Source of the DNA: Actinomadura syzygii
GTDB lineage: Bacteria > Actinomycetota > Actinomycetes > Streptosporangiales > Streptosporangiaceae
DNA: 64,000 nt
Assembly (NCBI RefSeq): GCF_008085905.1
Contig: NZ_VSFF01000011.1
Coordinates: forward strand, 310,001 to 374,000
Direction of reading: 5' to 3'
Shown here: in pieces, positions 34,549 to 43,097 of the stretch
Layout of the letters: each line of letters begins with the position of its first letter
Numbering within the stretch: the first letter of the stretch is position 1
Made by a program: the position numbers and the translations under genes
Notes under the pieces: model-generated
What the model was told of the DNA's origin: nothing
What the model saw: only the letters and a program-made list of their open reading frames with translations
Database searches by the model: none

Positions 34549-34579
34549 AGTTGCCGGACTGAAGGCTGCCGGACCGAGG
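34539..34579. repeat. Short tandem repeat at the end of the molbindin gene
   Basis: The unit GCCGGACTGAAG occurs at 34539-34550 and 34553-34564, with a diverged third copy at 34568-34579. The first copy contains the TGA stop. It fills the gap before the modA ribosome site. Confidence 0.7.
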
Positions 34580-34587
34580 GAGGAACC

Positions 34588-35379
34588 GTGCTCAGGTCGA
34601 TCACGGCGGCGGCGTCCGCCGCCCTGCTGCTCACGGCCGTCGCGGGCTGCGGCGACGTCGACGACGGCGGCGAGGCGTCCGGGAAGACCGCCGCGACGGG
34701 GAAGGGCGGCACGCTGACGGTGTTCGCCGCCGCCTCGCTCACCGAGACGTTCGGCGCGCTCGGCAAGGCGTTCGAGGCCGCGCATCCCGGCGTGAAGGTC
34801 AGGTTCAGCTTCGGCGGGAGCTCGACGCTCGCGCAGCAGATCACGCAGGGCGCGCCCGCGGACGTGTTCGCCGCCGCGAGCCCCGCCACGATGAAGACGG
34901 TGACGGACGCGGGCGACGCCGCCGGGACGCCCCAGGTGTTCACGAAGAACCGCCTGGTCATCGCCGTCCCGAAGAACGACCCGGGCAAGGTGCGCGAGCT
35001 CGGTGATCTGTCGCGGCCGGGGCTCAAGGTCGTCCTGTGCGCGGTGCAGGTGCCGTGCGGGGCCGCCGCCGAGAAGGCGCTCGGCGCGGCCGGGGTCAAG
35101 GTCAAGCCCGCGTCGCGGGAGCAGGACGTGAAGGCCGTCCTGACCAAGGTGTCCCTGGACGAGGCCGACGCCGGGCTCGTCTACCGCACCGACGCCAAGG
35201 CGGCGAGCGGCAAGGTCGAGGGCATCGAGTTCCCCGAGTCCGCGCAGGCGATCAACGACTATCCGATCGTGGAGGTCGCGAAGGCGCCGCGGTCCGCGCT
35301 GGCGAAGGAGTTCATCGGGCTCGTGCTCGGCCCGCGGGGGCGGGACGCGCTGACCCGGGCGGGCTTCGAGGCGCCGTGA
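34588..35379 (+). CDS. modA: Molybdate-binding lipoprotein ModA
   Basis: A 263-residue periplasmic-type binding protein anchored by lipid. The lipobox V-A-G-C places the anchor at Cys21. Mature-protein hallmarks are V-F-A-A-A-S-L-T near 45, F-S-F-G-G-S-S-T-L-A near 72 with oxyanion-binding serines, and G-A-P-A-D-V-F-A-A-A near 88. GTG 34588 follows GGGAGGA. It binds molybdate or tungstate and hands it to ModB. Confidence 0.93.
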   Translation: MLRSITAAASAALLLTAVAGCGDVDDGGEASGKTAATGKGGTLTVFAAASLTETFGALGKAFEAAHPGVKVRFSFGGSSTLAQQITQGAPADVFAAASPATMKTVTDAGDAAGTPQVFTKNRLVIAVPKNDPGKVRELGDLSRPGLKVVLCAVQVPCGAAAEKALGAAGVKVKPASREQDVKAVLTKVSLDEADAGLVYRTDAKAASGKVEGIEFPESAQAINDYPIVEVAKAPRSALAKEFIGLVLGPRGRDALTRAGFEAP

Positions 35380-36176
35380 GGCGGGCGCCCGAGTCCCCGC
35401 GGCCGCCGCTGATCCTGGTGGCGCCCGCACTGGCCGGGCTCGCGTTCCTGGTGCTGCCGCTCGCGGGGCTGCTCGCCCGCGCGCCGTGGACGACGCTCGG
35501 CACTCGCCTCGCGCAGGACCAGGTGCTCGACGCGCTGCGCCTGTCCCTGCTCACCGCGACCCTCGCGACCTGCCTGTGCGTGCTGTTCGGCGTCCCGCTG
35601 GCGTGGATGCTCGCGCGGGCGCCGGTCCCGGGCGTGCGGCTCGTCCGGGCGCTGGTGACGGTGCCGCTGGTGCTGCCACCGGTGGTCGGCGGCGTGGCGC
35701 TGCTGCTCGTGCTCGGCCGCCGCGGCCTCGTCGGCGAACACCTGGACGCCTGGTTCGGGATCACGCTCCCGTTCACCACCGCCGGGGTCGTCCTCGCCGA
35801 GACGTTCGTGGCCATGCCGTTCCTCGTGATCAGCGTCGAGGGCGCGCTGCGCGCCGCCGACCTGCGCTACGAGGAGGCCGCCGCCACCCTAGGCGCGAGC
35901 CGCTGGACGATCTTCCGCCGGGTCACGCTGCCGCTCGTCGCGCCCGGCGTCGCGGCCGGGGCGGTGCTGTGCTGGGCGCGGGCGCTCGGAGAGTTCGGCG
36001 CGACGATCACGTTCGCGGGCAACTTCCCCGGCCGCACGCAGACGATGCCGCTCGCCGTCTACCTCGCGCTGGAGACCGACCCGCAGGCCGCGATCGTGCT
36101 GAGCCTCGTCCTGCTGGCGGTGTCGGTCGCCGTCCTCGCCGCCCTCCGCGACCGGTGGGTGAGCACGGGCACATGA
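35376..36176 (+). CDS. modB: Molybdate ABC transporter permease ModB
   Basis: A 266-residue permease with about five to six membrane helices. The coupling EAA loop reads Y-E-E-A-A-A-T-L-G-A-S-R-W near residue 168. The GTG overlaps the modA stop (GTGA). The C-terminal part L-G-E-F-G-A-T-I-T-F-A-G is characteristic of ModB and related sulfate permeases. It forms the homodimeric channel with ModC. Confidence 0.93.
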   Translation: MRRAPESPRPPLILVAPALAGLAFLVLPLAGLLARAPWTTLGTRLAQDQVLDALRLSLLTATLATCLCVLFGVPLAWMLARAPVPGVRLVRALVTVPLVLPPVVGGVALLLVLGRRGLVGEHLDAWFGITLPFTTAGVVLAETFVAMPFLVISVEGALRAADLRYEEAAATLGASRWTIFRRVTLPLVAPGVAAGAVLCWARALGEFGATITFAGNFPGRTQTMPLAVYLALETDPQAAIVLSLVLLAVSVAVLAALRDRWVSTGT

Positions 36177-36186
36177 GAGCGTCCGC

Positions 36187-37233
36187 ATGAGAACGGGACT
36201 GGACGCGCGGCTCGTCGTGCGGCGCGCCGCGTTCGACCTCGACCTCGCGCTCGCCGCCGCGCCCGGCGAGGTGGTCGCGCTGCTCGGCCCGAACGGGGCG
36301 GGCAAGAGCACCGCGCTGCGGGCGCTGGCCGGGCTCGTCCCGATGACGGGCGGGCACGTCCGGGTGGACGGCGACGACCTGCGCCCGCTGCCGCCCGACC
36401 GGCGCGGCATCGGCATGGTGTTCCAGGACTACCTGCTGTTCCCGCACCTCAGCGCGCTGGAGAACGTCGCGTTCGGGCCGCGCTGCCAGGGCGCCGGACG
36501 CCGCGCCGCCCGCCGGATCGCCGCCGAGTGGCTCGACCGGGTGGGGCTCGCGGAGTTCGCGTCCGTCCGGCCGCGGGCGCTGTCGGGCGGGCAGGCGCAG
36601 CGGGTCGCCCTCGCGCGGGCGCTCGCCGTCGAGCCGGGGCTGCTGCTCCTGGACGAGCCGCTCGCCGCCCTCGACGCGCACACCCGGCTGGAGATCCGCG
36701 CCGCGCTGCGCCGCCATCTCGCCGGGTTCTCCGGCGCCGCCGTGCTCGTCACGCACGACCCCTTGGACGCGATGGTGCTCGCCGACCGCATCGTCGTCGT
36801 GGAGGGCGGACGGCTCGTCCAGCAGGGGACGCCCGCCGAGGTGGCGCGCCGTCCCCGCACCGGCTACGTCGCGCGCCTGGTCGGCCTGAACCTCTACCGG
36901 GGACGCGCGGACGCGGGCCGGGTCGCGGTCGCGGACGGCGCCGCCACCCTCGACACCGCCGACCCGCTCGACGGCGACGTGTTCCTCGCCTTCGCGCCCG
37001 CCGCCGTCGCGCTGTACCGGACGCGCCCGGACGGCAGCCCCCGGAACCTGTGGCGCGCCCGCGTCGCCGCGGTCGAACGCCAGGGGGACCGCGTCCGGGT
37101 GCAACTGTCCGGGCCGCCTTTCGACGCCGTCGCGGAAGTCACTCCCGCCGCCGTCGCGGAACTCCAATTGTCGGAGGGCAGCGAGATTTGGGCGGCGGTC
37201 AAGGCCACCGAGACCCACGTTTACCCAGCTTGA
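36187..37233 (+). CDS. modC: Molybdate ABC transporter ATP-binding protein ModC
   Basis: A 348-residue ATPase. Walker A G-P-N-G-A-G-K-S-T is near residue 34, the signature L-S-G-G-Q-A-Q-R near 133, Walker B L-L-L-L-D-E-P near 153 and the switch V-T-H-D near 189. A C-terminal molbindin-type domain occupies about 285-348, where molybdate can inhibit the transporter. A five-codon mini-ORF (ATG 36173) lies between modB and this start, perhaps helping reinitiation. Confidence 0.93.
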   Translation: MRTGLDARLVVRRAAFDLDLALAAAPGEVVALLGPNGAGKSTALRALAGLVPMTGGHVRVDGDDLRPLPPDRRGIGMVFQDYLLFPHLSALENVAFGPRCQGAGRRAARRIAAEWLDRVGLAEFASVRPRALSGGQAQRVALARALAVEPGLLLLDEPLAALDAHTRLEIRAALRRHLAGFSGAAVLVTHDPLDAMVLADRIVVVEGGRLVQQGTPAEVARRPRTGYVARLVGLNLYRGRADAGRVAVADGAATLDTADPLDGDVFLAFAPAAVALYRTRPDGSPRNLWRARVAAVERQGDRVRVQLSGPPFDAVAEVTPAAVAELQLSEGSEIWAAVKATETHVYPA

Positions 37234-37284
37234 GCACGCCTTGGCGGACGGGTGACCCGGCCGCCCGGACGATCTTCCGGCATG

Positions 37285-37300
37285 CGTGATATCGGTCACA
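37285..37300. promoter_or_regulatory. CRP-like site upstream of pckG
   Basis: CGTGA-TATCGG-TCACA matches the CRP/FNR consensus TGTGA-N6-TCACA except at the first base. It lies 112 bases before the pckG start, a plausible distance for activation of a gluconeogenic gene. The family consensus is established; use here is inference. Confidence 0.55.
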
Positions 37301-37334
37301 AAAGCGGGCACGATGCCCCAAAAGCGGACGGGAT

Positions 37335-37348
37335 TGGTCCAGACCAAA
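37335..37348. promoter_or_regulatory. DasR/GntR-like palindrome upstream of pckG
   Basis: TTGGTC-CA-GACCAA is a perfect six-base inverted repeat. It closely resembles the DasR site TGGTCTAGACCA known from Streptomyces, differing at the central T. It lies 63 bases upstream of the pckG start, within the likely promoter, so it could repress. Confidence 0.55.
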
Positions 37349-37411
37349 TGGCAAAAACAGCGGGTCTTGTTCATCATGCAAACATCCTGCGAACAGCTGA
37401 AGGAGTTGCCC

Positions 37412-39229
37412 GTGTCCAACCAGGTCCCCGGCCTCGACCAGGCCCCTACAGGCCACACCGAACTTACTGAGTGGGTGCGCGGGATCGCCGAGCTGACGAA
37501 GCCCGACCGCGTCGAGTGGTGCGACGGCTCTGACGAGGAATGGGAGCGCCTGACCGGCGTCCTCGTCGAGCAGGGCACCCTCACGCGGCTCGACCCCGCC
37601 AAGCGTCCGAACAGCTTCCACGCGGCGTCCGACCCGACCGACGTGGCCCGTGTCGAGGACCGCACGTTCATCTGCTCGGAGAAGGAAGAGGACGCCGGCC
37701 CCACCAACAACTGGGTCGCGCCCGGCGAGATGCGCGCGACGCTGGACGGGCTCTTCGACGGCTGCATGAAGGGCCGCACCATGTACGTGGTGCCGTTCTG
37801 CATGGGTCCGCTGGGCGGCAACATCTCCCAGCTCGGCGTCGAGATCACCGACTCCGCCTACGTCGCGGTGTCGATGCGGATCATGACGCGGATGGGCACG
37901 GGCGCGCTGCGCCTCATCGAGGAGCGCGGGACGTTCGTCAAGGCCGTCCACTCCGTCGGCGCCCCGCTTGAGCCGGGCCAGGCGGACGTGAAGTGGCCGT
38001 GCAACTCCACCAAGTACATCACCCACTTCCCCGAGACCCGGGAGATCTGGTCCTACGGGTCCGGGTACGGCGGCAACGCGCTGCTCGGCAAGAAGTGCTA
38101 CGCGCTGCGGATCGCGTCCACCATGGCCCGCGACGAGGGCTGGATGGCCGAGCACATGCTCATCCTGAAGCTGACGCCGCCGGAGGGCGCGACCCGCTAC
38201 GTCGCCGCCGCGTTCCCGTCCGCCTGCGGCAAGACGAACCTCGCCATGCTGGAGCCGACCATCCCCGGCTGGAAGGTCGAGACGATCGGCGACGACATCG
38301 CCTGGATGCGGTTCGGCGACGACGGCCGCCTCTACGCGATCAACCCCGAGGCCGGGTTCTTCGGCGTCGCGCCCGGCACCGGCGAGAGCACCAACGCCAA
38401 CGCCGTGAAGACGCTCTGGGGCAACAGCATCTTCACGAACGTCGCGCTCACCGACGACGGAGACGTCTGGTGGGAGGGCCTCACCGACGAGCCGCCCGCG
38501 CATCTCACCGACTGGCGGGGCGACGACTGGACGCCCGGTTCCGACACCCCGGCCGCGCACCCGAACGCCCGCTTCACCACCCCCGCCGGGCAGTGCCCGA
38601 TCATCGCGGACGAGTGGGAGGACCCGAAGGGCGTCCCGATCTCGGCGATCCTGTTCGGCGGACGGCGCGCGTCGGCCGTCCCGCTCGTCACCGAGTCCTT
38701 CGACTGGCAGCAGGGCGTGTTCCTCGGTGCGAACGTCGCGTCCGAGAAGACCGCCGCCGCCGAGGGCACCGTCGGCGAACTGCGCCGCGACCCGTTCGCC
38801 ATGCTGCCGTTCTGCGGCTACAACATGGGCGACTACTTCGGCCACTGGCTCGACATCGGCAAGGCCACCGACCCCGAGAAACTCCCGCGGATCTACTACG
38901 TCAACTGGTTCCGCAAGAACGCCGACGGCAAGTTCATCTGGCCCGGGTTCGGGGAGAACAGCCGCGTCCTGAAGTGGATCGTCGACCGCCTGAACGGCCG
39001 CGCCGACGCCGTCAAGACCCCGATCGGCCACCTCCCGACCAGGGACGCCCTCGACACCGACGGCCTCACCCTGGACGACGCCGACCTCGAAACCCTGCTC
39101 TCGGTCGACACCGAAGTCTGGAAGCAGGAGGCAGCCCTCGTCCCCGAGCACTTCGAGAAGTTCGGCACCCACATGCCCAAGGCCCTGTGGGACGAGTACC
39201 ACGACCTGGTACGCCGCCTGGAGCACTGA
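37412..39229 (+). CDS. pckG: Phosphoenolpyruvate carboxykinase (GTP)
   Basis: PEPCK, 605 residues, converts oxaloacetate and GTP to PEP, CO2 and GDP and is the entry step of gluconeogenesis. The P-loop F-P-S-A-C-G-K-T-N is at about 268-276 with the reactive cysteine of the GTP-dependent class. S-Y-G-S-G-Y-G-G-N-A and the metal-binding segment G-D-D-I-A-W follow the family. GTG 37412 has AAGGAG upstream and gives the normal length. CRP-like and DasR-like sites upstream suggest carbon control. Three hairpins follow the stop. Confidence 0.96.
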   Translation: MSNQVPGLDQAPTGHTELTEWVRGIAELTKPDRVEWCDGSDEEWERLTGVLVEQGTLTRLDPAKRPNSFHAASDPTDVARVEDRTFICSEKEEDAGPTNNWVAPGEMRATLDGLFDGCMKGRTMYVVPFCMGPLGGNISQLGVEITDSAYVAVSMRIMTRMGTGALRLIEERGTFVKAVHSVGAPLEPGQADVKWPCNSTKYITHFPETREIWSYGSGYGGNALLGKKCYALRIASTMARDEGWMAEHMLILKLTPPEGATRYVAAAFPSACGKTNLAMLEPTIPGWKVETIGDDIAWMRFGDDGRLYAINPEAGFFGVAPGTGESTNANAVKTLWGNSIFTNVALTDDGDVWWEGLTDEPPAHLTDWRGDDWTPGSDTPAAHPNARFTTPAGQCPIIADEWEDPKGVPISAILFGGRRASAVPLVTESFDWQQGVFLGANVASEKTAAAEGTVGELRRDPFAMLPFCGYNMGDYFGHWLDIGKATDPEKLPRIYYVNWFRKNADGKFIWPGFGENSRVLKWIVDRLNGRADAVKTPIGHLPTRDALDTDGLTLDDADLETLLSVDTEVWKQEAALVPEHFEKFGTHMPKALWDEYHDLVRRLEH

Positions 39230-39235
39230 GTTCTC

Positions 39236-39255
39236 CCAGGGGGGCGACCCCCTGG
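39236..39255. repeat. GNRA-loop GC hairpin of a repeated type
   Basis: CCAGGGGG-GCGA-CCCCCTGG is perfect and starts six bases after the pckG stop. The core recurs inside the ehuA 5' region (10811-10825). It may act as a terminator or be a small dispersed repeat of this genome. Confidence 0.7.
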
Positions 39256-39266
39256 AACCCCCGTTG

Positions 39267-39324
39267 CGCACGGCGGGCCGTTTCCCGATTCGCGTTCGCT
39301 TCTCGGGAAACGGCCCGCCGTGCG
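39267..39324. terminator. Large perfect hairpin downstream of pckG
   Basis: Two 22-base arms (39267-39288 and 39303-39324) are exact reverse complements around a 14-base loop. The stem has GGCGGGCCG and an internal TTTCCCGA/TCGGGAAA. Such a stable structure very probably terminates transcription in both directions. Confidence 0.8.
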
Positions 39325-39325
39325 G

Positions 39326-39373
39326 CGGTTCGTGCGGCCTCCGGCGCTGGGGCGCCTCCGGCCGCACGAACCG
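39326..39373. terminator. Second long hairpin downstream of pckG
   Basis: CGGTTCGTGCGGCC (39326-39339) pairs perfectly with GGCCGCACGAACCG (39360-39373). An inner GGCGC/GCGCC stem closes the loop. It begins one base after the preceding hairpin, giving three hairpins in 140 bases. Confidence 0.75.
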
Positions 39374-39516
39374 TGGGGTCCGGCTGAGGTTCGAGCGTGG
39401 GTGAAGGCCGCGCCGGAACCGAGGCTCGGACTTTGCCGAGTTCTCGACTGGGCTTGGCGGTGTTTGTGGGGGAAAGCGGCTGAAATGGGGAGGGATCTCG
39501 GTTTCGGGGAGGCCGC

Positions 39517-40092
39517 ATGTTCGAGTTGATGGCGAGGCACTGGTGGGTGCTCGCGGTACGTGGTGCGTTCGCGATCCTGTTCGGGATCGTCGCGTGGGTG
39601 TGGCCGGGTATCACCGTGGTCGTGCTGGTCGCCCTGTTCGGCGCGTATGCGCTGCTGGACGGGGTGATCGCGGTGGCGCAGGCGGTCCGGGGGACGACCG
39701 GGGCGCCGCGCGGCGTGCTGCTGGTCGCGGGGGCCGCCGGGATCGCGCTCGGCATCGCCGCGCTCGTCTGGCCGGGCATCACGGCGTTCGTGCTGCTGAT
39801 GCTGATCGCCGCGTGGGCGGTCGCCACCGGCGTGCTGGAGATCGTCGCGGCGATCGCGCTGCGCAAGGAGCTCCAGGGCGAATGGGCGTACGCGCTGACC
39901 GGGGCGATCTCGGTGCTGTTCGGGATCCTGCTGTTCGTGTGGCCGGTGTCCGGGGCGCTCGCGGTCGTCTGGCTGATCGGGCTCTTCGCGATCCTGTTCG
40001 GCGCGGCCATGGTCGGCGCCGCGTTCCGGCTGCGGCGGCTCGCCGGAACGGCCGAGCGGCGCGGCGGGGCGGGCTCGGCCGTCCAGTACTGA
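39517..40092 (+). CDS. HdeD-family (DUF308) membrane protein
   Basis: A 191-residue protein with six membrane helices made of three repeated helix pairs. Each pair has the pattern G-I-x-x-x-V-W-P-G-I, seen near residues 24-33, 78-87 and 135-145. HdeD of E. coli is linked to acid resistance at high cell density. ATG 39517 follows GGGGAGG. The 287-base stretch before it holds the pckG hairpins and a less structured part with no other gene. soxR follows 39 bases downstream. Confidence 0.87.
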   Translation: MFELMARHWWVLAVRGAFAILFGIVAWVWPGITVVVLVALFGAYALLDGVIAVAQAVRGTTGAPRGVLLVAGAAGIALGIAALVWPGITAFVLLMLIAAWAVATGVLEIVAAIALRKELQGEWAYALTGAISVLFGILLFVWPVSGALAVVWLIGLFAILFGAAMVGAAFRLRRLAGTAERRGGAGSAVQY

Positions 40093-40131
40093 AAGCCCAG
40101 TACGGGCCGCGGTTCGCATAAGGTGCGTGGC

Positions 40132-40662
40132 ATGACGCGGCTTGAGCACCGGGTGCACGAACTGACCGTCGGCCAGCTCGCCGAGCGCAGCGGCGTGGCC
40201 GTCTCGGCGCTGCACTTCTACGAGTCCAAGGGGCTGATCACGAGCCGCCGCACGGCGGGCAACCAGCGGCGGTTCAGCCGCGACACGCTGCGCCGCGTGT
40301 CGTTCATCAAGGTGGCGCAGCGGGTCGGGATCCCGCTCAGCGAGATCCGCGACGCGCTCGGCACCCTGCCCTGCGAGCGGACGCCCACCGTCGAGGACTG
40401 GGCGCGCCTCTCCGAGCACTGGCGCGGCGACCTCGACGCCCGCATCCGCCAGCTCGAACGGCTCCGCGACGACCTCACCGACTGCATCGGCTGCGGCTGC
40501 CTGTCGATCAGCAAGTGCGCGCTCGCCAACCCCTACGACCAGCTCGGCGACGAGGGCCCGGGGCCGCGCCGCCTGCTCGCCGGACGGGGCGCGGACGGCG
40601 CCCCGTCCCGCCCGGCGGGGGCGGCGGCGTCCGCGCCCGGCTGCGGCGCCTGCGCGAGCTGA
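40132..40662 (+). CDS. soxR: Redox-sensing regulator SoxR
   Basis: A 176-residue MerR-family activator with a [2Fe-2S] cluster. The HTH covers residues 10-50 (L-A-E-R-S-G-V-A-V-S-A-L-H-F-Y-E). A dimerisation helix follows. The cluster ligands are Cys118, Cys121, Cys123 and Cys129 in C-I-G-C-G-C-L-S-I-S-K-C. In actinomycetes SoxR usually responds to redox-active metabolites. A Cys-containing tail (G-C-G-A-C) at the end is unusual. No obvious target operon is adjacent except the HdeD-like gene. Confidence 0.93.
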   Translation: MTRLEHRVHELTVGQLAERSGVAVSALHFYESKGLITSRRTAGNQRRFSRDTLRRVSFIKVAQRVGIPLSEIRDALGTLPCERTPTVEDWARLSEHWRGDLDARIRQLERLRDDLTDCIGCGCLSISKCALANPYDQLGDEGPGPRRLLAGRGADGAPSRPAGAAASAPGCGACAS

Positions 40663-40694
40663 CCGCCCCCGGCCAACGTCCCCGGCAATGAGCC

Positions 40695-43097
40695 TCAGCC
40701 GCGGCGGCGCGGGTCGCGGCCGTGCGGGTCGATGCGGCGCGGCAGCGGCTCCCGCCCGGCGGGCTGCGCCGGCGCCGGACGCGCCGGGATCTGGTCGATC
40801 GGCAGCTCGACGGGCTCGTCCGCGAGCGTGAACTCCTCGCCGTGGTGCGACAGCTTGATCGACGGGCCGTCCAGCAGCTCGTAGAGGGCCGACTCGGCGG
40901 TGACGTTGACCCGGACGCGGCTGCCCCGGTACGTCATCCGGAACGCCAGCCTGCTGATGCCGCCCGGCAGCCGCGGCGCGAACCGCAGCTCGCCGCGACC
41001 CGCCCGCATCCCGCCGAACCCGGCGACGAGCCCGCTCCACGCGCCCGCCATCGACGCGATGTGCAGCCCGTCGCGGGTGTTGCGGTTCAGGTCGTGCAGG
41101 TCCATCAGGGCGGTCTCGCCGAGGTAGTCGTGCGCCAGCTCCAGCTGCCCGACCTCCGCCGCCACGACCGCCTGCGTCTGCGCCGACAGCGACGAGTCGC
41201 GGACGGTCAGCCCCTCGTAGTAGGCGAAGTCGCGGGCCTTCTGCTCGTCGGTGAACGAGTCCCCGCACAGGTGCAGCGCCAGGACGAGGTCGGCCTGCTT
41301 CACCACCTGCTTCCGATATAGGTCGAAGTACGGGAAGTTCAGCAGCAGCGGGTAGTGGTCGGGCTTGGTGGCGGCGAAGTCCCACCGGTCGTGGTTGGTG
41401 AACCCCTCGCTCTGCGGATGGACGCCCAGCCGGTCGTCGTAGGGGATCAGCATCGCGGCCGCCGCGTCCCGCCACGACGCGGCCTCCTCGGCGTCCACGC
41501 CGAGGCGGTCGGCCACGTCCGGATGGCGCATCGCCATCTCCGCGGCCTCCTGGAGGTTCCGGCGCGCCATCAGGTTCGTGTAGACGTTGTTGTCGACGAC
41601 CGCGCTGTACTCGTCCGGGCCGGTGACGCCGTCGATGCGGAACACGCCGCCGACGTCGTGGTGGCCGAGGCTCCGCCACAGCCGCGCCGTCTGCACCAGG
41701 ATGTCGAGCCCGATCTCGCGCTCGAACTGCTGGTCCTCGGTGGCGTCCACGTACCGGACGACCGCGTCGGAGATGTCGGCGTTGATGTGGAACGCCGCCG
41801 TGCCCGCCGGCCAGTACCCCGAGCATTCGTGGCCGCGGATCGTCCGCCACGGGAACGTCGCGCCCTCAAGGCCGAGCTGTGTGGCGCGCTCCACCGCGAG
41901 CGGCAGCGTCATGTGCCGCCAGGCCAGCGCGTCCGCCGCCGCGCCCGGCGACGTGTAGGTCAGCACCGGCATGACGAAGGTCTCGGTGTCCCAGAAGGTG
42001 TGGCCGTCGTAGCCGGGGCCCGTCAGCCCCTTGGCCGGGATCATCCGCCGCTCGGCGCGCGCGCCCGCCTGGAGGACGTGGAACAGCCCGAACCGGACGG
42101 CCTGCTGGATCTCCGCGTCGCCCTCGACCTCGACGTCCGCGCCCTCCCAGAAGTCGTCCAGGTACTCGCGCTGCTCGGCGAGCAGACCGTCCCAGCCGGT
42201 CTGCCGCGCGCCCGCGAGCGCCCCGACCACCTGGTCGTGCAGCGCCGGACGGGACCTGCGGCTCGACCACCCGTAGGAGAGGTACTTCACGATCCGGAGC
42301 TTCTGCCCCGGCTCCAGCCGCGTCGCGACCGTCAGCCGTCCCACGTCGGCGGAGCTCTCGGTGTCGATCGCCATCGACTTCGGGCCCTCGATGTCGTGCG
42401 ACATGCCCGCCGCCATCCGCAGGCCGCTGCGCCGCGTCCGGTGCAGGAGCAGGACCTTCGTGCCGTTGGCGACGTGCTCCTCGCTGACGAGGGGGCAGTC
42501 CAGGATGGCGGAGGCGCGCGGGTCCTTGCCGCCGCCGGGCAGCGCCTCGTTGGTCACGAGCTCGGACTGCGCCACGACCCGGACCGCTCCATCGACGGGC
42601 TCGACCTCGTAGCAGATCGCCGCGACGGCGCGCTGCGTCAGCGACACCATCCGGACGGACGTCACCTTGATGGTCTTGTCGGCGGGGGACGTCCACTCCA
42701 CGTGCCGGGTGAGCGTCCCCGCCTGCATGTCCAGCACCCGCTCGTGGTGGTGGACGCGCCCGTACCGGACGTCGAACGGCTCGTCGTCCACCAGCAGCCG
42801 GATCACCTTGCCGTTGGTGACGTTGATGACCGTCTGCCCCGACTCGGGATAGCCGTAGGCCGTCTCCGCGTGCGGCAGCGGACGCTGCTCGTAGAAGGAG
42901 TTCAGGTAGGTGCCCGGCAGCCCGTGCGGCTCGCCCTCGTCGAGGTTGCCGCGCATCCCGACGTGCCCGTTCGACAGCGCGAACACCGACTCGGTCTGCG
43001 CCAGCCGGTCGAGCCGGAGCTCGGGCTCCCGCACGCACCACGGCTCCACCGTGAACACGGGCCTGTCGGCCGCGAGTTGCCCGTCCGCGTTGGTCAC
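40695..43097 (-). CDS. Glycoside hydrolase family 65 disaccharide phosphorylase/hydrolase
   Basis: An 800-residue GH65 protein, the family of maltose, trehalose and kojibiose phosphorylases. The N-terminal beta-sandwich (E-S-V-F-A-L-S-N-G-H-V-G-M-R-G-N) is followed by an (alpha/alpha)6 barrel. The catalytic acid is Glu496 in T-G-P-D-E-Y-S. The tail after about 745 is Pro/Arg-rich. Its GTG overlaps the stop of the sugar-phosphate mutase gene, matching the Rv3400-Rv3401 pair of Mycobacterium. Phosphorolysis would give beta-glucose 1-phosphate for that partner. Phosphorylase or hydrolase cannot be decided by eye. Confidence 0.92.
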   Translation of the reverse strand: MTNADGQLAADRPVFTVEPWCVREPELRLDRLAQTESVFALSNGHVGMRGNLDEGEPHGLPGTYLNSFYEQRPLPHAETAYGYPESGQTVINVTNGKVIRLLVDDEPFDVRYGRVHHHERVLDMQAGTLTRHVEWTSPADKTIKVTSVRMVSLTQRAVAAICYEVEPVDGAVRVVAQSELVTNEALPGGGKDPRASAILDCPLVSEEHVANGTKVLLLHRTRRSGLRMAAGMSHDIEGPKSMAIDTESSADVGRLTVATRLEPGQKLRIVKYLSYGWSSRRSRPALHDQVVGALAGARQTGWDGLLAEQREYLDDFWEGADVEVEGDAEIQQAVRFGLFHVLQAGARAERRMIPAKGLTGPGYDGHTFWDTETFVMPVLTYTSPGAAADALAWRHMTLPLAVERATQLGLEGATFPWRTIRGHECSGYWPAGTAAFHINADISDAVVRYVDATEDQQFEREIGLDILVQTARLWRSLGHHDVGGVFRIDGVTGPDEYSAVVDNNVYTNLMARRNLQEAAEMAMRHPDVADRLGVDAEEAASWRDAAAAMLIPYDDRLGVHPQSEGFTNHDRWDFAATKPDHYPLLLNFPYFDLYRKQVVKQADLVLALHLCGDSFTDEQKARDFAYYEGLTVRDSSLSAQTQAVVAAEVGQLELAHDYLGETALMDLHDLNRNTRDGLHIASMAGAWSGLVAGFGGMRAGRGELRFAPRLPGGISRLAFRMTYRGSRVRVNVTAESALYELLDGPSIKLSHHGEEFTLADEPVELPIDQIPARPAPAQPAGREPLPRRIDPHGRDPRRRG

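Noticed and set aside
38896..41850. A 984-codon minus-strand frame over pckG, the HdeD-like gene, soxR and GH65
   Set aside because: It crosses four clear genes and has no recognisable domain; it results from high GC.
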